A stretch of DNA of 64,000 nucleotides from Mesocentrotus franciscanus (Eukaryota; Echinodermata; Echinoidea; Camarodonta; Strongylocentrotidae). The stretch spans positions 51,239,271 through 51,303,270 of the forward strand of contig CP137666.1 of assembly GCA_037976565.1 (NCBI GenBank), given 5' to 3'. Below are positions 38,862 to 50,812 of this stretch, one piece after another. The first letter of the stretch is position 1; each line of letters opens with the position of its first letter. The notes beneath the pieces were generated by a model that was not told the origin of the DNA, did no database searches, and was given only the letters and a program-made list of their open reading frames with translations. The position numbers were made by a program, and so were the translations under genes.

Positions 38862-41800
38862 GTAAGCAAGGACGAGAAGTAAATGATGGTATTTTGAAAA
38901 TGAAACAAGTAGAGCCTGATAATAGATCACACAGTTCAATTATTTTACAAGCTGCATATGTAGACTCGTCTGTAGTTGAATTCGTAAATGTTCAGACTAA
39001 TGCAATTGTCGTGGCATTGGCCCACTTTTATTGTTCTCACAAGTTGAGTATAGCTCAAGCTCTGAAGCTTACAGATGGAGCAAGTTTTAGGAGATTGACT
39101 TGTAGTGTTACAAAAAAAATATCTTTTTAATTTTTCTTTATAAGAGCGTTTTTTTGCCTGAAAAACAGGACCGAGAAGTGGAGCTCTTGCTACAGGCCTA
39201 CTTCGTCTTGTAACATCAAAAACTTGTGAAACATGTCGGAATAGGTCCCAGTAGTTTTCTTTAATTATGCCCAAATACATGAATTTCATTTAATAATTGA
39301 TACTTGATTAGAAATAGGTGTTCAGCAAGACAGATTTCCTCAAGATTCTTTCTGATCAGGTAGTGTACGTTGTTGAGAAAAGAACTACTTTTTAATCATA
39401 GATGCACTAGTAAGTCAAGTATAGTCTTACTGGCTTGCTTCTGATAAAAACTACATTAACAGCTAAAGTCATTAGTCATCATTATTACCAAGAATGATAA
39501 GACTGCACTTCACTCATTCTCCATGTAAATACATGTACTGAAAGATAACATTTCTTGACATGCATACATACATTGTACATGTGTTCAAATTCTCCACTTT
39601 GTAATCACTGTTAGAATTTGAATATTCATGAGTGTATCCAGGGATAGTACCATATAGAATCAATTTAATCTTCCCAGGTAAAGCTGTAAAGGTCAGTATA
39701 TTTTCCAATGTTTTTTGTTCTTCTTTTTCATATGCAGTTGCTGACATTACAGGTCGAGATGATGTGGTGAGTATACATATTAACATTTGATGAAATGAAT
39801 TTGATACTTGCATTGCAACTTACAGCTCACTGAAATACATTGCAGGGTATTAAGGGGAAGTATATTTCAGTTATACACTGCTTTAGTGACCACCTGTCTA
39901 CAAAGACCACCTGTCTACAAAGACCACATTTTTTGTTTCCCTTGAAAATGGTTTCTCATTGAAACGTACTAAAGGAACCTGTCTACAAAGACCACCTGTC
40001 TACAAAGGCCACTTTTTGTGTTTCCCTTGGGCGGTCGCTATAGACAGGTTTGACTGTATCACACAAGTCAAGATTGAAAGTTTTTGTTTCTCTCTTACAA
40101 TATCGATACATACAGTGTGTGTATAAGAGTAAAATATCAACCTCTAATAATGCATCACTTCAATATTTGCATTCCTTAATTATTTCATTAGACATCTACT
40201 GCTTTCACAGAAAGTATTAGATTACTTCTTTGACAGAAAATATGTAGCCCTCTGAAAAAAGGCAGAGGTCTCAATTTCTCTTTTTGTCTCGCCTGCGTAG
40301 CAAAAAGCGAGACATAGGCGCCGCTTTTCCGGCGTCAATAGCGTCAACATCAAAAACTGAACCAAGGTTAAGTTTTTGAATTTTTAATATAATTTTGAAA
40401 GTATAAGTTCTTATTCAATGAAACTTGGACTAAAGGGTTATCAAGTATCCCCAATCACGTGAAGAGAATTTCAGGTCACAAAGTCAAGGTCAAAGGTCAT
40501 TTAAGGTCAACAAACTTAGACTATGTTGTGGCATCAACATCAAAAACTTAACCAAGGTTAAGTTTTTGAATTTTTATATAATTTTGAAAGTATAAGTTCT
40601 TATTCAATGAAACTTAAACTAAAGAGTTATCAAGTATCCTCAATCATGTGAGTAGAATTTCAGGTCACTAAGTCAAGGTCAAAGGTCATTTCCGGTCATC
40701 AAACTTAGACGATGTTGTGGCATCAGGTTAAGATTTTGAATTTTTATCGTAATTTTGAAAGTATACATTCCTATTCCATGAAACTTGAACATAAGGGTTA
40801 TCAAGTATCACCAATCATGTGATTAGTCTTTTAGGTGACAAAGTCAAGGTCAAATGTCATTTCAGGTCTGCAAACTTAGACTATGTTGTGGCATCAACAT
40901 CAAGATTTTGAATTTTTTGCATAATTTCAAAAGTGTTTGTTCAAATTCCATGAAACTTGTACCCAAGGGTTATCAAGTATCACAAATCATATGACACAAA
41001 TTCCAGATCACATAGTCAAGGTCAAAGGTCATTTTAGGTCAGTAGACTTGGATTATGTTTTTCACAATTAAATAATCAATTTTTGTTATATGTTCATATT
41101 TCATGAAAGTTATCAATCTTGGTACAAATAATAGTAAATAATTCTTCTGATGATTCTTAGTCAATATTTTCACTTCAAAATACTGATTATATTCAGAGGA
41201 TTTCATTTTTAGGCGCCTGCTAATGGGCCACCCTGCCCATGAATAATGTCCCAACCTCAATTTTTCATCATATCGAATTGCGCAATGCAGGCGAGACCAC
41301 CGAGAGCGTTTCCCTTGTTTAATTTCTTAGTTGAAATTATGTTTAGTGTGTAATTTTGAAAGTAATGATAGGATAGCTCATGTGTTTTTAGAAGTCTTAT
41401 AGCCTGGTCAGAATTCAACCTTGGTCAGAACTCAATACTATTTGTTGTGGATTCATTTCATAGTACATGTATTATATTCATCCTTTTCATTCTGTCTACT
41501 TTTTGTTTCCGTGATTTCAGGATTTCTCTGGTGATGAGCTACCATTGTTGATGGGACAGACCTTGCATGAAAGACTGAGTGAAGTGACAGGTAAGCTACC
41601 AAAATGTAATCAGTACCATAAAGTACTAGACTCAATAGGAGTACTCCATGTTAAAATTTTGGAGATTGGACTTGTGTTCTTGCGACATGTATTAGTTATG
41701 TGTTGCGTAGTTTCAGAATCAGTGTGTCTACTTTCGTGTTCTAGTTGCATAAAGGAAATTGGAATGAAAGTAGTTGAATTCATCCTGTATCAGGTAATGA

Positions 41801-44800
41801 GTTTTTTTAATATCTTAAATTACATGTTTAGTTTTCCTATAGAGGTTTTTAGAATATGTGGCACTGCACACAACACCAGGTACTGGTTAGCTACACAAAT
41901 TACACACATGCCGTACTGTCACATTGCTGTCTTGTGGTAGCAGATCACGACATTTTTCAAATCTCTATTGTCATTTCCATGAACTACAAAGAATATTGAT
42001 CAATATCACAATTTTAGTTTGTCTTACTTTGTTATATCTGCCACTGAAAGTGAAACTCAACTTCACCTTTAAAGTGTAACAGAAGAACGAAAGTGATACC
42101 GGTAGTTAAATATTGGAATTTGACAGACCGTCATGTTGTGTGATAAGAATATATATAGGCCTTTGTCTGTACTTATAATACACATATTTACAAATGTGTT
42201 TGATATTCACTGATAGTTGTGTTTCTATTTCATATTATTTTTTAATGTTCTTCCTCCTATTTTTGTTGTTGTTGTATTAGGTGACTTTCTGTGTGGTAAA
42301 TCCCCTGTGAAGAATATGACAATGGAGGAAGCCAAGATATACCTGAATGAAAATATTGAACTTGTGAGTGTTGTGCAATACAATCTACTATTTATGCTGA
42401 TGAAATACTATATCATTCCTATGCCATTTGCAGTTGGTGATTAGCCAGATGAATATATATACAAATGAATAAATTCATGAAAGGATTGGTTATAATCTTA
42501 AATTCCACTGTAAAATTAGTATTATACATGTACTGTATGCACAATATAACTAATATGAAATAAATACATTACGAGTCATTGATATTTCAGTTGTACAAGA
42601 CAGTCACATACCAGATAATTCCAGTAATGATAGAGTGCAGTAGTGCACTAAAATAAATTTGGTAATTTATTATTAAAGACGTGGTTAAATGTTGATACAA
42701 GTTTTATAAATATTCGTTTCTCTTTTCCTTCTCTGTAGCAAAAACAGAAGCCAGGAAATAATCCATACTGGGTTTCAAAGTACATGCCTAGAACACTCCA
42801 GCTTATCACCACTAATCCACAGTGGGGAATAAAGTAAGTAGGTTATGTCAAATATTACAGACAAGAGGAATAATGGTAGTTTCTAAGGATATGAAGTTGT
42901 AATAAATTGCATAGTAGTGTACATGTATATGGAATTGATCTTGATGTGAAATAGCAGTTTAGACATAAAATATCTTACTGGAGGCGCAACGGTTAATGAG
43001 TAGAGAAGTGGTCTCTTAAACAGGAGGTCCGGGGTTTGAAACCAAGTCGTTTTGCCAGTGCCCTTTTAATAGTAAGTTACCCAAGTCCCTCGGAGAGGAC
43101 TTAAGCCTTTGTTCCCCCTGGTTATTTACTTATAAACATACACATGCCTTCTTAGCAGTCAGATAAAAACATAGCAATAAACTTTACCAAACCAAACATG
43201 TTGGGACAACTATCCAGACTAGTGTGCCCCCCTGATTGGGGAAGTTGGTGAGAAACAACACAAATGAGTTTTTTCTTTTAGTTCTTAGTTTGAGATAATA
43301 ATGCAATAATATTTTTTCGGATATAAGTGGCAAGGGAGCTTGAAAGTATTATTTCCTAGTTTTCTATTGTTAACCATTATCTACAAAACAGGCTTTTGAC
43401 CACATCAACCTATCTATTTATAAATAATGTTCATAGAAAATGCATCGAGTAAAAGCATGTACACTAATAACAATCCTATGTCATAATAATACTTGTGTTC
43501 CTGCAGGCTGTTTAATGCAAACGAAGAACATCTGACCGAGTACACGTATGATGACGATGTGAAATGGCTGGAATCCTCTCATGCCTACATGACCGTATTC
43601 TGTCAGGTCAAGACCACAGCACTGAAACTTCTCTTCTGGGCTGCCATCCTTGTTATCTGTAAGTACATGCCAATTCTTCATAGTCTGCAAGCACAGTTAA
43701 AACTAATGCACAGTTCCATAAAGTCGTGAGGATAGCCCAACTGTGTCTGTCTCTGTCAGTCTGTGACTGTGTGTAATAAGCTATAGTACAGAGCTTATGG
43801 GATGCTGTAGACTACAGGCTCCCTAGACTCACGGTGCAGACAATACGTAAAACATTGGGACTTACAAGGATCTGTTCCTGCAAACTACATTCTTTAAGGG
43901 GTCGTGCTTACTTTTGCTACAAAATAATTTTGCGAAAAAGATTAGGGCTGTAATTGGCTTATATGCAAATTTCAGATAGGTTAGGGTAAGGGTCAGGTAT
44001 AGTGTATGGTACATGGTTGAAGTTGGAAATTCGGTTGTTAGTGCAGGATATTTTACTCTGGAACAACTGACGCTAGAGCATAGGTCTTTGAACCTTTGTA
44101 AGTACATGTCAATTCTTCAAGGTCTCATGGTATTTGCCAGATGATAATTAGGGGGTAATGAATTTGAGTCTACAAAGTGAAAGATTTGGAAGGGTTAGTT
44201 AACCAATTTGCTGGAAAAGCAATCACATTTATTACATTATGTATCATTGTGCTGTGGAAAGTCTGTGGTGGTAGATAAGTCATATTGAAATTTAACAAAT
44301 GTTTATATTAAGTGAATTAATTTCTTGATTTTTTCCTGTACAGCTCTCTTGGTACTGTGGCCAGGATTCTACCTTTTCAGGTACCAGATGCACAGGAAAG
44401 AACAGGAGCGGCTAGAAGTCACTCAGCTTGTGGAAAAGATTATTGGTAGGTTCTCCTTGGCATTCAGTCTTTTTGTATACACCCGCCCACCGTAAAGTAA
44501 TGCAATGGTGCCAGAGGCATTATTTTCCCTCTTTCTCTCTCTCTCTCTCTCTCTCTGACAACACCTGAATTCCTAGATAAGAAGAAGTTATTAATACCAT
44601 CTGATTATTACTACATGTGTTTTATATATATTCATTTCAAGCCTGTTTGAATGTTTTGTTCATTGCAGAGGTCCTCGCTAACCACCAGCAAGCCTGTTAC
44701 CAAGACAAGAATTTGACACCATACCTGGCCATTCCTCATGTCAGAGATACCCTTATACCTCCAGCTGAAAGGTATGCTTCTCTCACTTTCACTGAGTCAG

Positions 44801-47800
44801 AGAAACGTGTTCAGAGAGACATGCAGTGTAAAATGTTTTTCCTTTTTGTTTTGTTTTTGTTCTCTCTTCAAATTTGATTATAACTGCAATACAAAATACA
44901 AAGATCACATCTTGATACCAATAGATTTTGAATACCAATAGTTCAACACTGCAGGTGAGTACACTGGAATAACATTCTGAACAACATTATAAATATTCTT
45001 GACTTTTGAATCATTAAGTTTACTTTGAAATTTTTGAACTTTTCGAGAGATATAATAATGTTCTATTGACATATGTATTGATAATTACAAAAAAAGAAGG
45101 TCACTTAATTGATTTGAAGTACTAATTACATAGAAAGGCTTGTCCCAAATGCTGAATCTCTCAAACTGCAATAGTAAACTTCAATTTACTTGCAGCCCAT
45201 TGGCAAAATAACATATTCTTCATGTGATTCTTACGTTGATGTTTTGTAGACATCTATAGCAGTGCCGTTCCAGAAAATGAATGAGAGTAGAGATGCAGCT
45301 TCTCGCGTATTGTAAAATATTTCCTTTGTGTATGTGTTAATCAATTCAATTTATTGATATGAAATAGGAAATTTGAATAACGATTCTAGTCCCAAGTACT
45401 GATTTTCTTGTTGTGTTTATACGCTAAAGACATAAGAAGCAGCACCTGTGGCAGAAGGCCGTGCAGTTCCTGAACGTCAATGAATCTCGTGTGAGAGTAG
45501 AGACCCAGCAGGTTGCAGGTGAAGAGTTTGCCGTATGGAGATGGGTTCAGCCATCTCCTGCTGTAGCTGTCACATCGTTTGTACCTATTACTGACAGAGT
45601 AAGTAGGCCAAGTAGTAGTAGTAGTAGTAGACTTTATTGGATAACTTGTTTAGCACAGGGCTAATCTGCCACAAGTACTCTCAATGCAATTTGTATTTGG
45701 CATTAGAGTGTTGCCAGTTTTGGGGGCATTTTGAAGAAGTGATTGATATACTTGACTGGTAGTCATAGGGTTGAGGAATTGAATCTTGAAGCAGCGATCA
45801 TCTCTTGATCATATTTTAACAGATTGGTACCTTGTTGGAAGAATTCCTTAAATGATTTGGGTACTGTATATAGGCTACCCAGTCATCTCCTCACCCCTCC
45901 TTTCCCCTTCTTCCCACCCCAGGTTAGACTTTGATTGTAGATCTTATCAAGCTTCATACCTACAATACCAACGTTTATCACAAGTCTTGTGTTATATTGC
46001 TTTTTGCCCTTCAATCTTATTGGGAGAAAAGTTCAAGTTTAAAAGTCACCTGTGTCAATTTACCGAAAATCACCAACAGGATATGATTTGTGAGATATTA
46101 GTTAACCCATCTCTAATTTTCTTCCAGGATATGAATCCCAAGAGAGCAAAGGTGTGGCAAGGAACAGGTTAGTATTGTATGCCAGAATGTATTATGATAT
46201 AGATGGTTGTAGAGAAATTGGTTATGATAATAATTTTGATGACATTGATGATGATTGTAGAGATGGAGTTTGTAGTGATGATGATGGCATCAGTGCTTAT
46301 GATGGTGATGATTACGATTCTGTTATTGATCATGATGTCATAGATTGTGATGGCGATGAATAGTTATTGCTGTATCTGTCAAGCAGGGTTAAGACAAAAT
46401 CCTCTGGAAATTTCAGTTTAAGAAGTGTTAATTTTATCCTAGTCGAAACTATTGTCACATATGCCATGTATTTAGGAAATGATGTATGGGCTTGTGGTAG
46501 CACAAAGGATGACAAAATTATACAATGAACTGATTTAAGTGTGTGATCTAACACATGTATTAGGTCTCTTGCTCTTTGTGTTTGTTGGCTGACAAGTTAT
46601 TCACTCATTGCCGACTTTGACATGTGATAGCTGTTTTTATCCCTTTCAGCTTTTGCAAACTTGGATAGTGCAGTGAAAGCGAGTGCCTATAACTATACAC
46701 CGTGCCTCAAAGTCAGAAACATGTTTGATCCTACATTGTAAGTAGCACTTTTCTTTCAGTAGGTCTAGAAATTGAAACAGTTCAGTTAATTGCCTGTACA
46801 GAAAGACTGCCCAAGAGACACAACAAAGTTCTTTGTAGCAAGTTTGTCGTTATCATCGGGTTTACCTTAACATGTTTCCATGAGAAACATCGTTTGGGAG
46901 ACAGAAAATATAGTCTTGATAGAGAGGTGGTCTTTCAATACATTTGGTTGCCAAAGCATATTTGTTTGTACTAGATTTTCCAGGCTCTTTACAAATGAAA
47001 TTTACAGTAATTTACATCACTAATATTTACACAAGCATAATATTTTTAGACAAATTGAAAGGGAACGCATTTAAAATGCCGGAAAAAACAGGATTGGAGG
47101 TCAATCGTGTTATTGGTACCAGAGGCAATAATAAAGTATAGTTCCTGAGGTCAATGTGACACATGTATTTATTTTGCATTGACTTTAGAAAATTACAGCT
47201 ATTGTATAATGAAATAAGTATAACAATATATAGAAACTACTATAGTTTTGAAGCATCTGAAGTTATTGAAAAAAATATTCTATAAATCTTCCAAAGTTCT
47301 TAGTATATTTTCTAGAAATTCAATTTAACCAATTGCAGAACCCATTGAACAAGGCTTCTTGGTCAAATTATATCACTGCATCAGCTTAAGTTATAGTAAT
47401 TTTTATGCATGTCATCTACTTGTGTTTCTACATGTATGTTCCATAAATTAACTCTCTAAAAGATGTCTTACCAAAATCTTTGAACCTCTCATTGTCATGT
47501 TTTATTTTCTGAATTTGCGTTTAGGTGTCTTTTGATTGGTCTCAGTGTAGTTTCGTTTGCATTTTCAAATATATATTTATGAGTAACTAGCAGTAATATT
47601 AAATCACGATAACCGTATCTATTTTAACTGTTCCTATGTCACAGGGAGTCTGGAAGCAACTGGCATATGACCGTAGAGGATGCCATCTTAGAGAGATGTG
47701 GGGAAGACAGTGGTATCATGCACATTGTTGTCGACAAGAACTCTAGAGAGGTAACTATGTCCCGTCCACTGTGGTACTTATCACTTCTTTTCATTAATTT

Positions 47801-49070
47801 AAGGAGATGAATAAATTGATATACTGTATGATAATTGTATGGAAACTAAACTGTTGGAGGGCAGGATGCATAGGTTCTAATCCTCATTAGTCAGTCCAGT
47901 TTCTGGTCGTCATATACATGAGATTATCAGTCTCAGATATTCTGCCAGTTTCTTGTCTCAAATTTCCTGTGGTCTGCCTCATGGTCATGAGCATGCTACT
48001 TTTACAATACTCACTGTCTTCAGCAAGTAGTATTCTCTTCACACTAATTGGCCATACCATCTTAATCTGCCATGTTTCATGTCTGATACTGTCATCAGAC
48101 CCTTAGACATACAGCCTTTGGCCCTGAAAGGGTTTAACATTAGTACTTATCTCAGTCGTGATCTCAAAGTCATAAATTTACTTGTAATAGTTATATCTCA
48201 AGTGTGTGAAATTCTGTATTTCAATATCTTTCCTTTTAAACGTACTTAAGTCAACCATCCTGGTATTTAGGGGTGCATGTATTATATGCTCATTGTTTCT
48301 ATTTACAGGGATGTGTCTATGTGAAGTGTGTATCAGCAGAGAAGGCAGGCATGTCATTCAGGTGCCTTCAGGGAAGCTGGTTTGATGGTAAGAACATGTC
48401 ATAAATCTGTCGGTACAAATTGGAAAAAAGTCTAAAAAAAAAAACTTTTTTATTGACTATTTTTATGATGTAGCTGGTTTTGTTGTGAACATAAGGGATA
48501 GATTTCTATTTGTCTCTCTTTTGTGTGTCAGTGAATTCATTTAAAGTAAAACAATGGTTGGAATGATGTATTGGGTATTAGGTGTCATGTAATTTGATTT
48601 GAAATAGACAATGATTGTTTTTCTTCATCTCTAATTAAGGGTATTCTAAAGTTAAGAAAAACAGGTCATTTTACTCTTTTATCAATTCTAATAATGGATA
48701 GATGACACCAAATTGAAATTAGAGTTAACTGTTCCTCTTTTATACCACTCAGTTTTGACAATCAATTTACCATCAACATTCGTAAATTCATGTTATTGTC
48801 AGTATTTGTTAGTTTTTCAATAAAAAATATACTTTTTATTGGGAGGACATGTTTACATGAACCAGTTGGTCAAATGTAAAGTTAACTCAAGCATATTTGT
48901 TAACATTTCTCCAAATAGGCAAGCTTGTGACAGTCAAATACATTAAACTTGATCGATACCATCAGCGTTTCCCATCGGCTCTCAATGTCACATCACTGCT
49001 AAAACCTTCCAACAACCTTCGCATGTCACTCCAGTCACCTCCCAGCTCATCTGCTGATCTCCCCCTTTAA
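37340..49070 (+). CDS. LEMD3: LEMD3/MAN1 inner nuclear membrane protein, 14 exons
   Basis: Complete spliced gene. Exons: 37340-38861, 39738-39766, 41521-41590, 42281-42363, 42739-42833, 43507-43658, 44344-44445, 44669-44771, 45430-45598, 46128-46167, 46650-46737, 47645-47750, 48309-48387, 48919-49070. All junctions are GT-AG, phases match throughout, and the sum is 2790 nt = 929 residues (human LEMD3 911). Domains: LEM fold residues ~5-47 (binds the chromatin protein BAF); a long Ser/Arg/acidic nucleoplasmic linker; TM1 ~475-497; a lumenal segment; TM2 ~638-662; the Man1/Src1 winged-helix region; and an RRM-like UHM ~803-897 ending [19 protein letters not shown]. In the family the UHM binds R-Smads and dampens TGF-beta/BMP signalling. 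The UHM distinguishes it from LEMD2, which lacks one. As in vertebrates, one large first exon encodes everything from the LEM domain to TM1. Confidence 0.97.
39738..39766 (+). CDS. LEMD3: LEMD3 microexon 2 (29 nt)
   Basis: A 29-nt exon between TATGCAG and GTGAGT. It fits phase 1 in and phase 0 out, giving [10 protein letters not shown], which links TM1 to the lumenal DFSGDELP segment of exon 3. Skipping it would shift the frame. Confidence 0.8.
39882..40062. repeat. Interspersed repeat with GACCACCTGTCTACAAA units
   Basis: The phrase ACCACCTGTCTACAAAG occurs repeatedly, and the right end (GCGGTCGCTATAGACAGGTT) is roughly its inverted complement, so the element can fold back. I know this kind of short fold-back repeat from several marine invertebrate genomes, but cannot assign a family. 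Confidence 0.6.
40281..41300. mobile_element. Non-autonomous element with inverted ends and internal tandem units
   Basis: Left end TTTTTGTCTCGCCTGCG and right end GCAGGCGAGAC are inverted complements. Between them are about four diverged tandem units, 171-189 bp apart, each containing the phrase ATGAAACTTGnAC and a block like TCAAGGTCAAAGGTCA. There is no coding capacity. It lies in LEMD3 intron 2. Elements with this end sequence and these units are, as I recall, widespread in echinoderm and hemichordate genomes; the superfamily is uncertain. Confidence 0.7.
40484..41031 (+). promoter_or_regulatory. Four nuclear-receptor-like DR1/half-site blocks in the element
   Basis: AGGTCAAAGGTCA, a perfect DR1 of the RXR/HNF4/COUP class, occurs at 40487, 40676 and 41019, with a one-base variant (AGGTCAAATGTCA) at 40847. 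Each is preceded by TC, so an extended monomer site TCAAGGTCA (NR5A/ERR type) overlaps. The motifs are visible; any binding is inference. Confidence 0.4.
42978..43190 (+). mobile_element. tRNA-derived SINE
   Basis: Starts with a tRNA-like head: GGCGCAACGGTTAATGAGTA (A-box region) and GAGGTCCGGGGTTTGAAACC (B-box region), spaced as in a pol III promoter. A non-tRNA body follows, with CCCTCGGAGAGGACTTAAGC. It lies in LEMD3 intron 5. The right boundary is approximate. Confidence 0.6.
46195..46362. repeat. GAT-rich degenerate repeat
   Basis: GAT/GAC triplets dominate this part of LEMD3 intron 10, giving a spurious Asp-rich open frame. Confidence 0.7.
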
Positions 49071-50778
49071 GTGTATCCAATGTTGTATAAAGCTAGGATA
49101 AACTTTGTGTAAGCAGCCAGTGTGTTGCCTCTCTAGTTGATATTCTCGTTATGGGGATAAAAGTGAGTTGCTTTTAATATCAGTGGCTGCTTGCTCTGAA
49201 TACCCAAGTCAAGTATGGTGTCAAGCAACTTGCCCAGGGCAACCAACCTATTTTATGCAGGTGATCAGAGGACATCATACTTTCTCCATTGGGTAAGTTG
49301 AAAAGATGATAGCGCACATAGGTAGAGGCTCAGTTATTCTGTCTGAACTTTCCAAACCCACATGCTTCTGTGTAACCAGTATGTCACAACAGACCATGAA
49401 ATTCTAATCCTACATAATTATCTGATTAGGCAAGTGAGGTTGTTGCATCAAGTGTGGAATTTAGAAGGCTCAGTTGACCTGTTGTTAGGCAATTTTCTTA
49501 AATTGAAATTATACAGCACCCTGTAGTCTGACATTAGCATGTAGATAAACTGTTCACTTGATAAGTTTGTTTCTTGTAATGCATTGGGCACGAGTTGGAA
49601 AGCTCCAGATAGTTGAAGAGATAGTTGGATCTGATGGTTTGTTTTGTTTTAAGAGAAATTTTGTTTTTCTATTAAAGGCCATCAAAGGAACAGTTGACAA
49701 ATGTATTATTATATTTATCCATTACTTTTGGAAGACATTCCACCGAATTGGCAACATAATTGATCATTGGGCACAAGAAAATGTTAGTAGGTACATACAT
49801 GTAATTCTTATAAAAGTTATATTGTGCTTAAAAAGTAAACCAGTAACTTATGAAAGATTCTACTGTGAATTATATTTTACAGGTAATAACAATGAGGGTG
49901 AAAATTACAAATGTGGGGCCATTTCCTAATTGATCAGATTTGAAAATGAAACCTAGAATGATTTAGGGCTAAAGCTGAGATATTATATGATTATCTACCT
50001 CTTGCAGATCGGTTGGTATGTGAAAGCTAAACTTGTAAAGATTGTAAAGATTGTACATTGTTGGTTACTGTAGGTGAAAGGTAATTGAGATGTGTTTGAA
50101 ATGAAGATCACACAGGATTCATAATCATACTGATGGCTGGTTTCTTTTTTCATATAAAATGCTCAATAATGTTAGGGAAAAAAAGTGTTGAAAAAGTATC
50201 TTTAAAGGAATGAATGAAATGCATATTAAGCTACAATTTCATAAATTAATAAATCAATACTAATAGTTTACTGAAATTAATACTTTAGGGAGATTAATGT
50301 TTTTTTTTTTAAACATTGTTATTTCCAGTTGTATCTAGTTTTGTTTTCTCTCTAATTTATTTTAAACCTAGCCATTAGTGATTATGCAATTCTGTGTGAT
50401 CAATGTAGATGGTTCTGTGTGGTAAGTTTATATTGTGTCTTGCATTTGAAAAGAGGTAGAGTAGCATTGTAATCATTTGATTGTTGAGTACAGTTTATTA
50501 ATGAAGGATCAAAGGTTGTATATTTTATCTTGAGCAAGGCATTTTATCTACATTGCTCTTCTCCACCCAGTGTTAATTGGGTACCTGGTAGGATGCAAAC
50601 GTCATTTTGGCTTGATAAGCATGCGCGTGCCTGTGAAAAGTCAACTAGCTGGAATGCTCTCCAAGGGAGTGGAGAATGTGCACTGTAATAGTAATTGAAT
50701 CCAGTGACCGGGGTAATGATAATACTGTTAAGCCCTTTGGTCAGTTAATTGTAAAGCTCTATATATAAAACCAGAATG

Positions 50779-50812
<34 letters not shown>

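Noticed and set aside
38862..39130. Extension of the LEMD3 first exon to a stop at 39130
   Set aside because: A GTAAGC donor at 38862 connects in phase to the 29-nt exon and the rest of the conserved protein; the extension has no MAN1 similarity.
39882..40062. CRISPR-like spaced repeats
   Set aside because: Few, irregularly spaced copies in a eukaryotic intron; fold-back interspersed repeat.
41591..41940. Extension of LEMD3 exon 3 as a 131-codon frame
   Set aside because: Read-through beyond a GTAAGC donor; the conserved protein continues at 42281.
46195..46363. Asp-rich 69-codon frame
   Set aside because: GAT repeat inside LEMD3 intron 10, beyond the donor at 46168.
37340..49070. Possibility that the LEM gene is LEMD2 or emerin
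   Set aside because: Two membrane helices plus a C-terminal RRM-like UHM and length of 929 residues fit LEMD3/MAN1 only.
49558..49929. 123-codon open frame downstream of LEMD3
   Set aside because: In the likely 3'UTR, no motif, no splice context.
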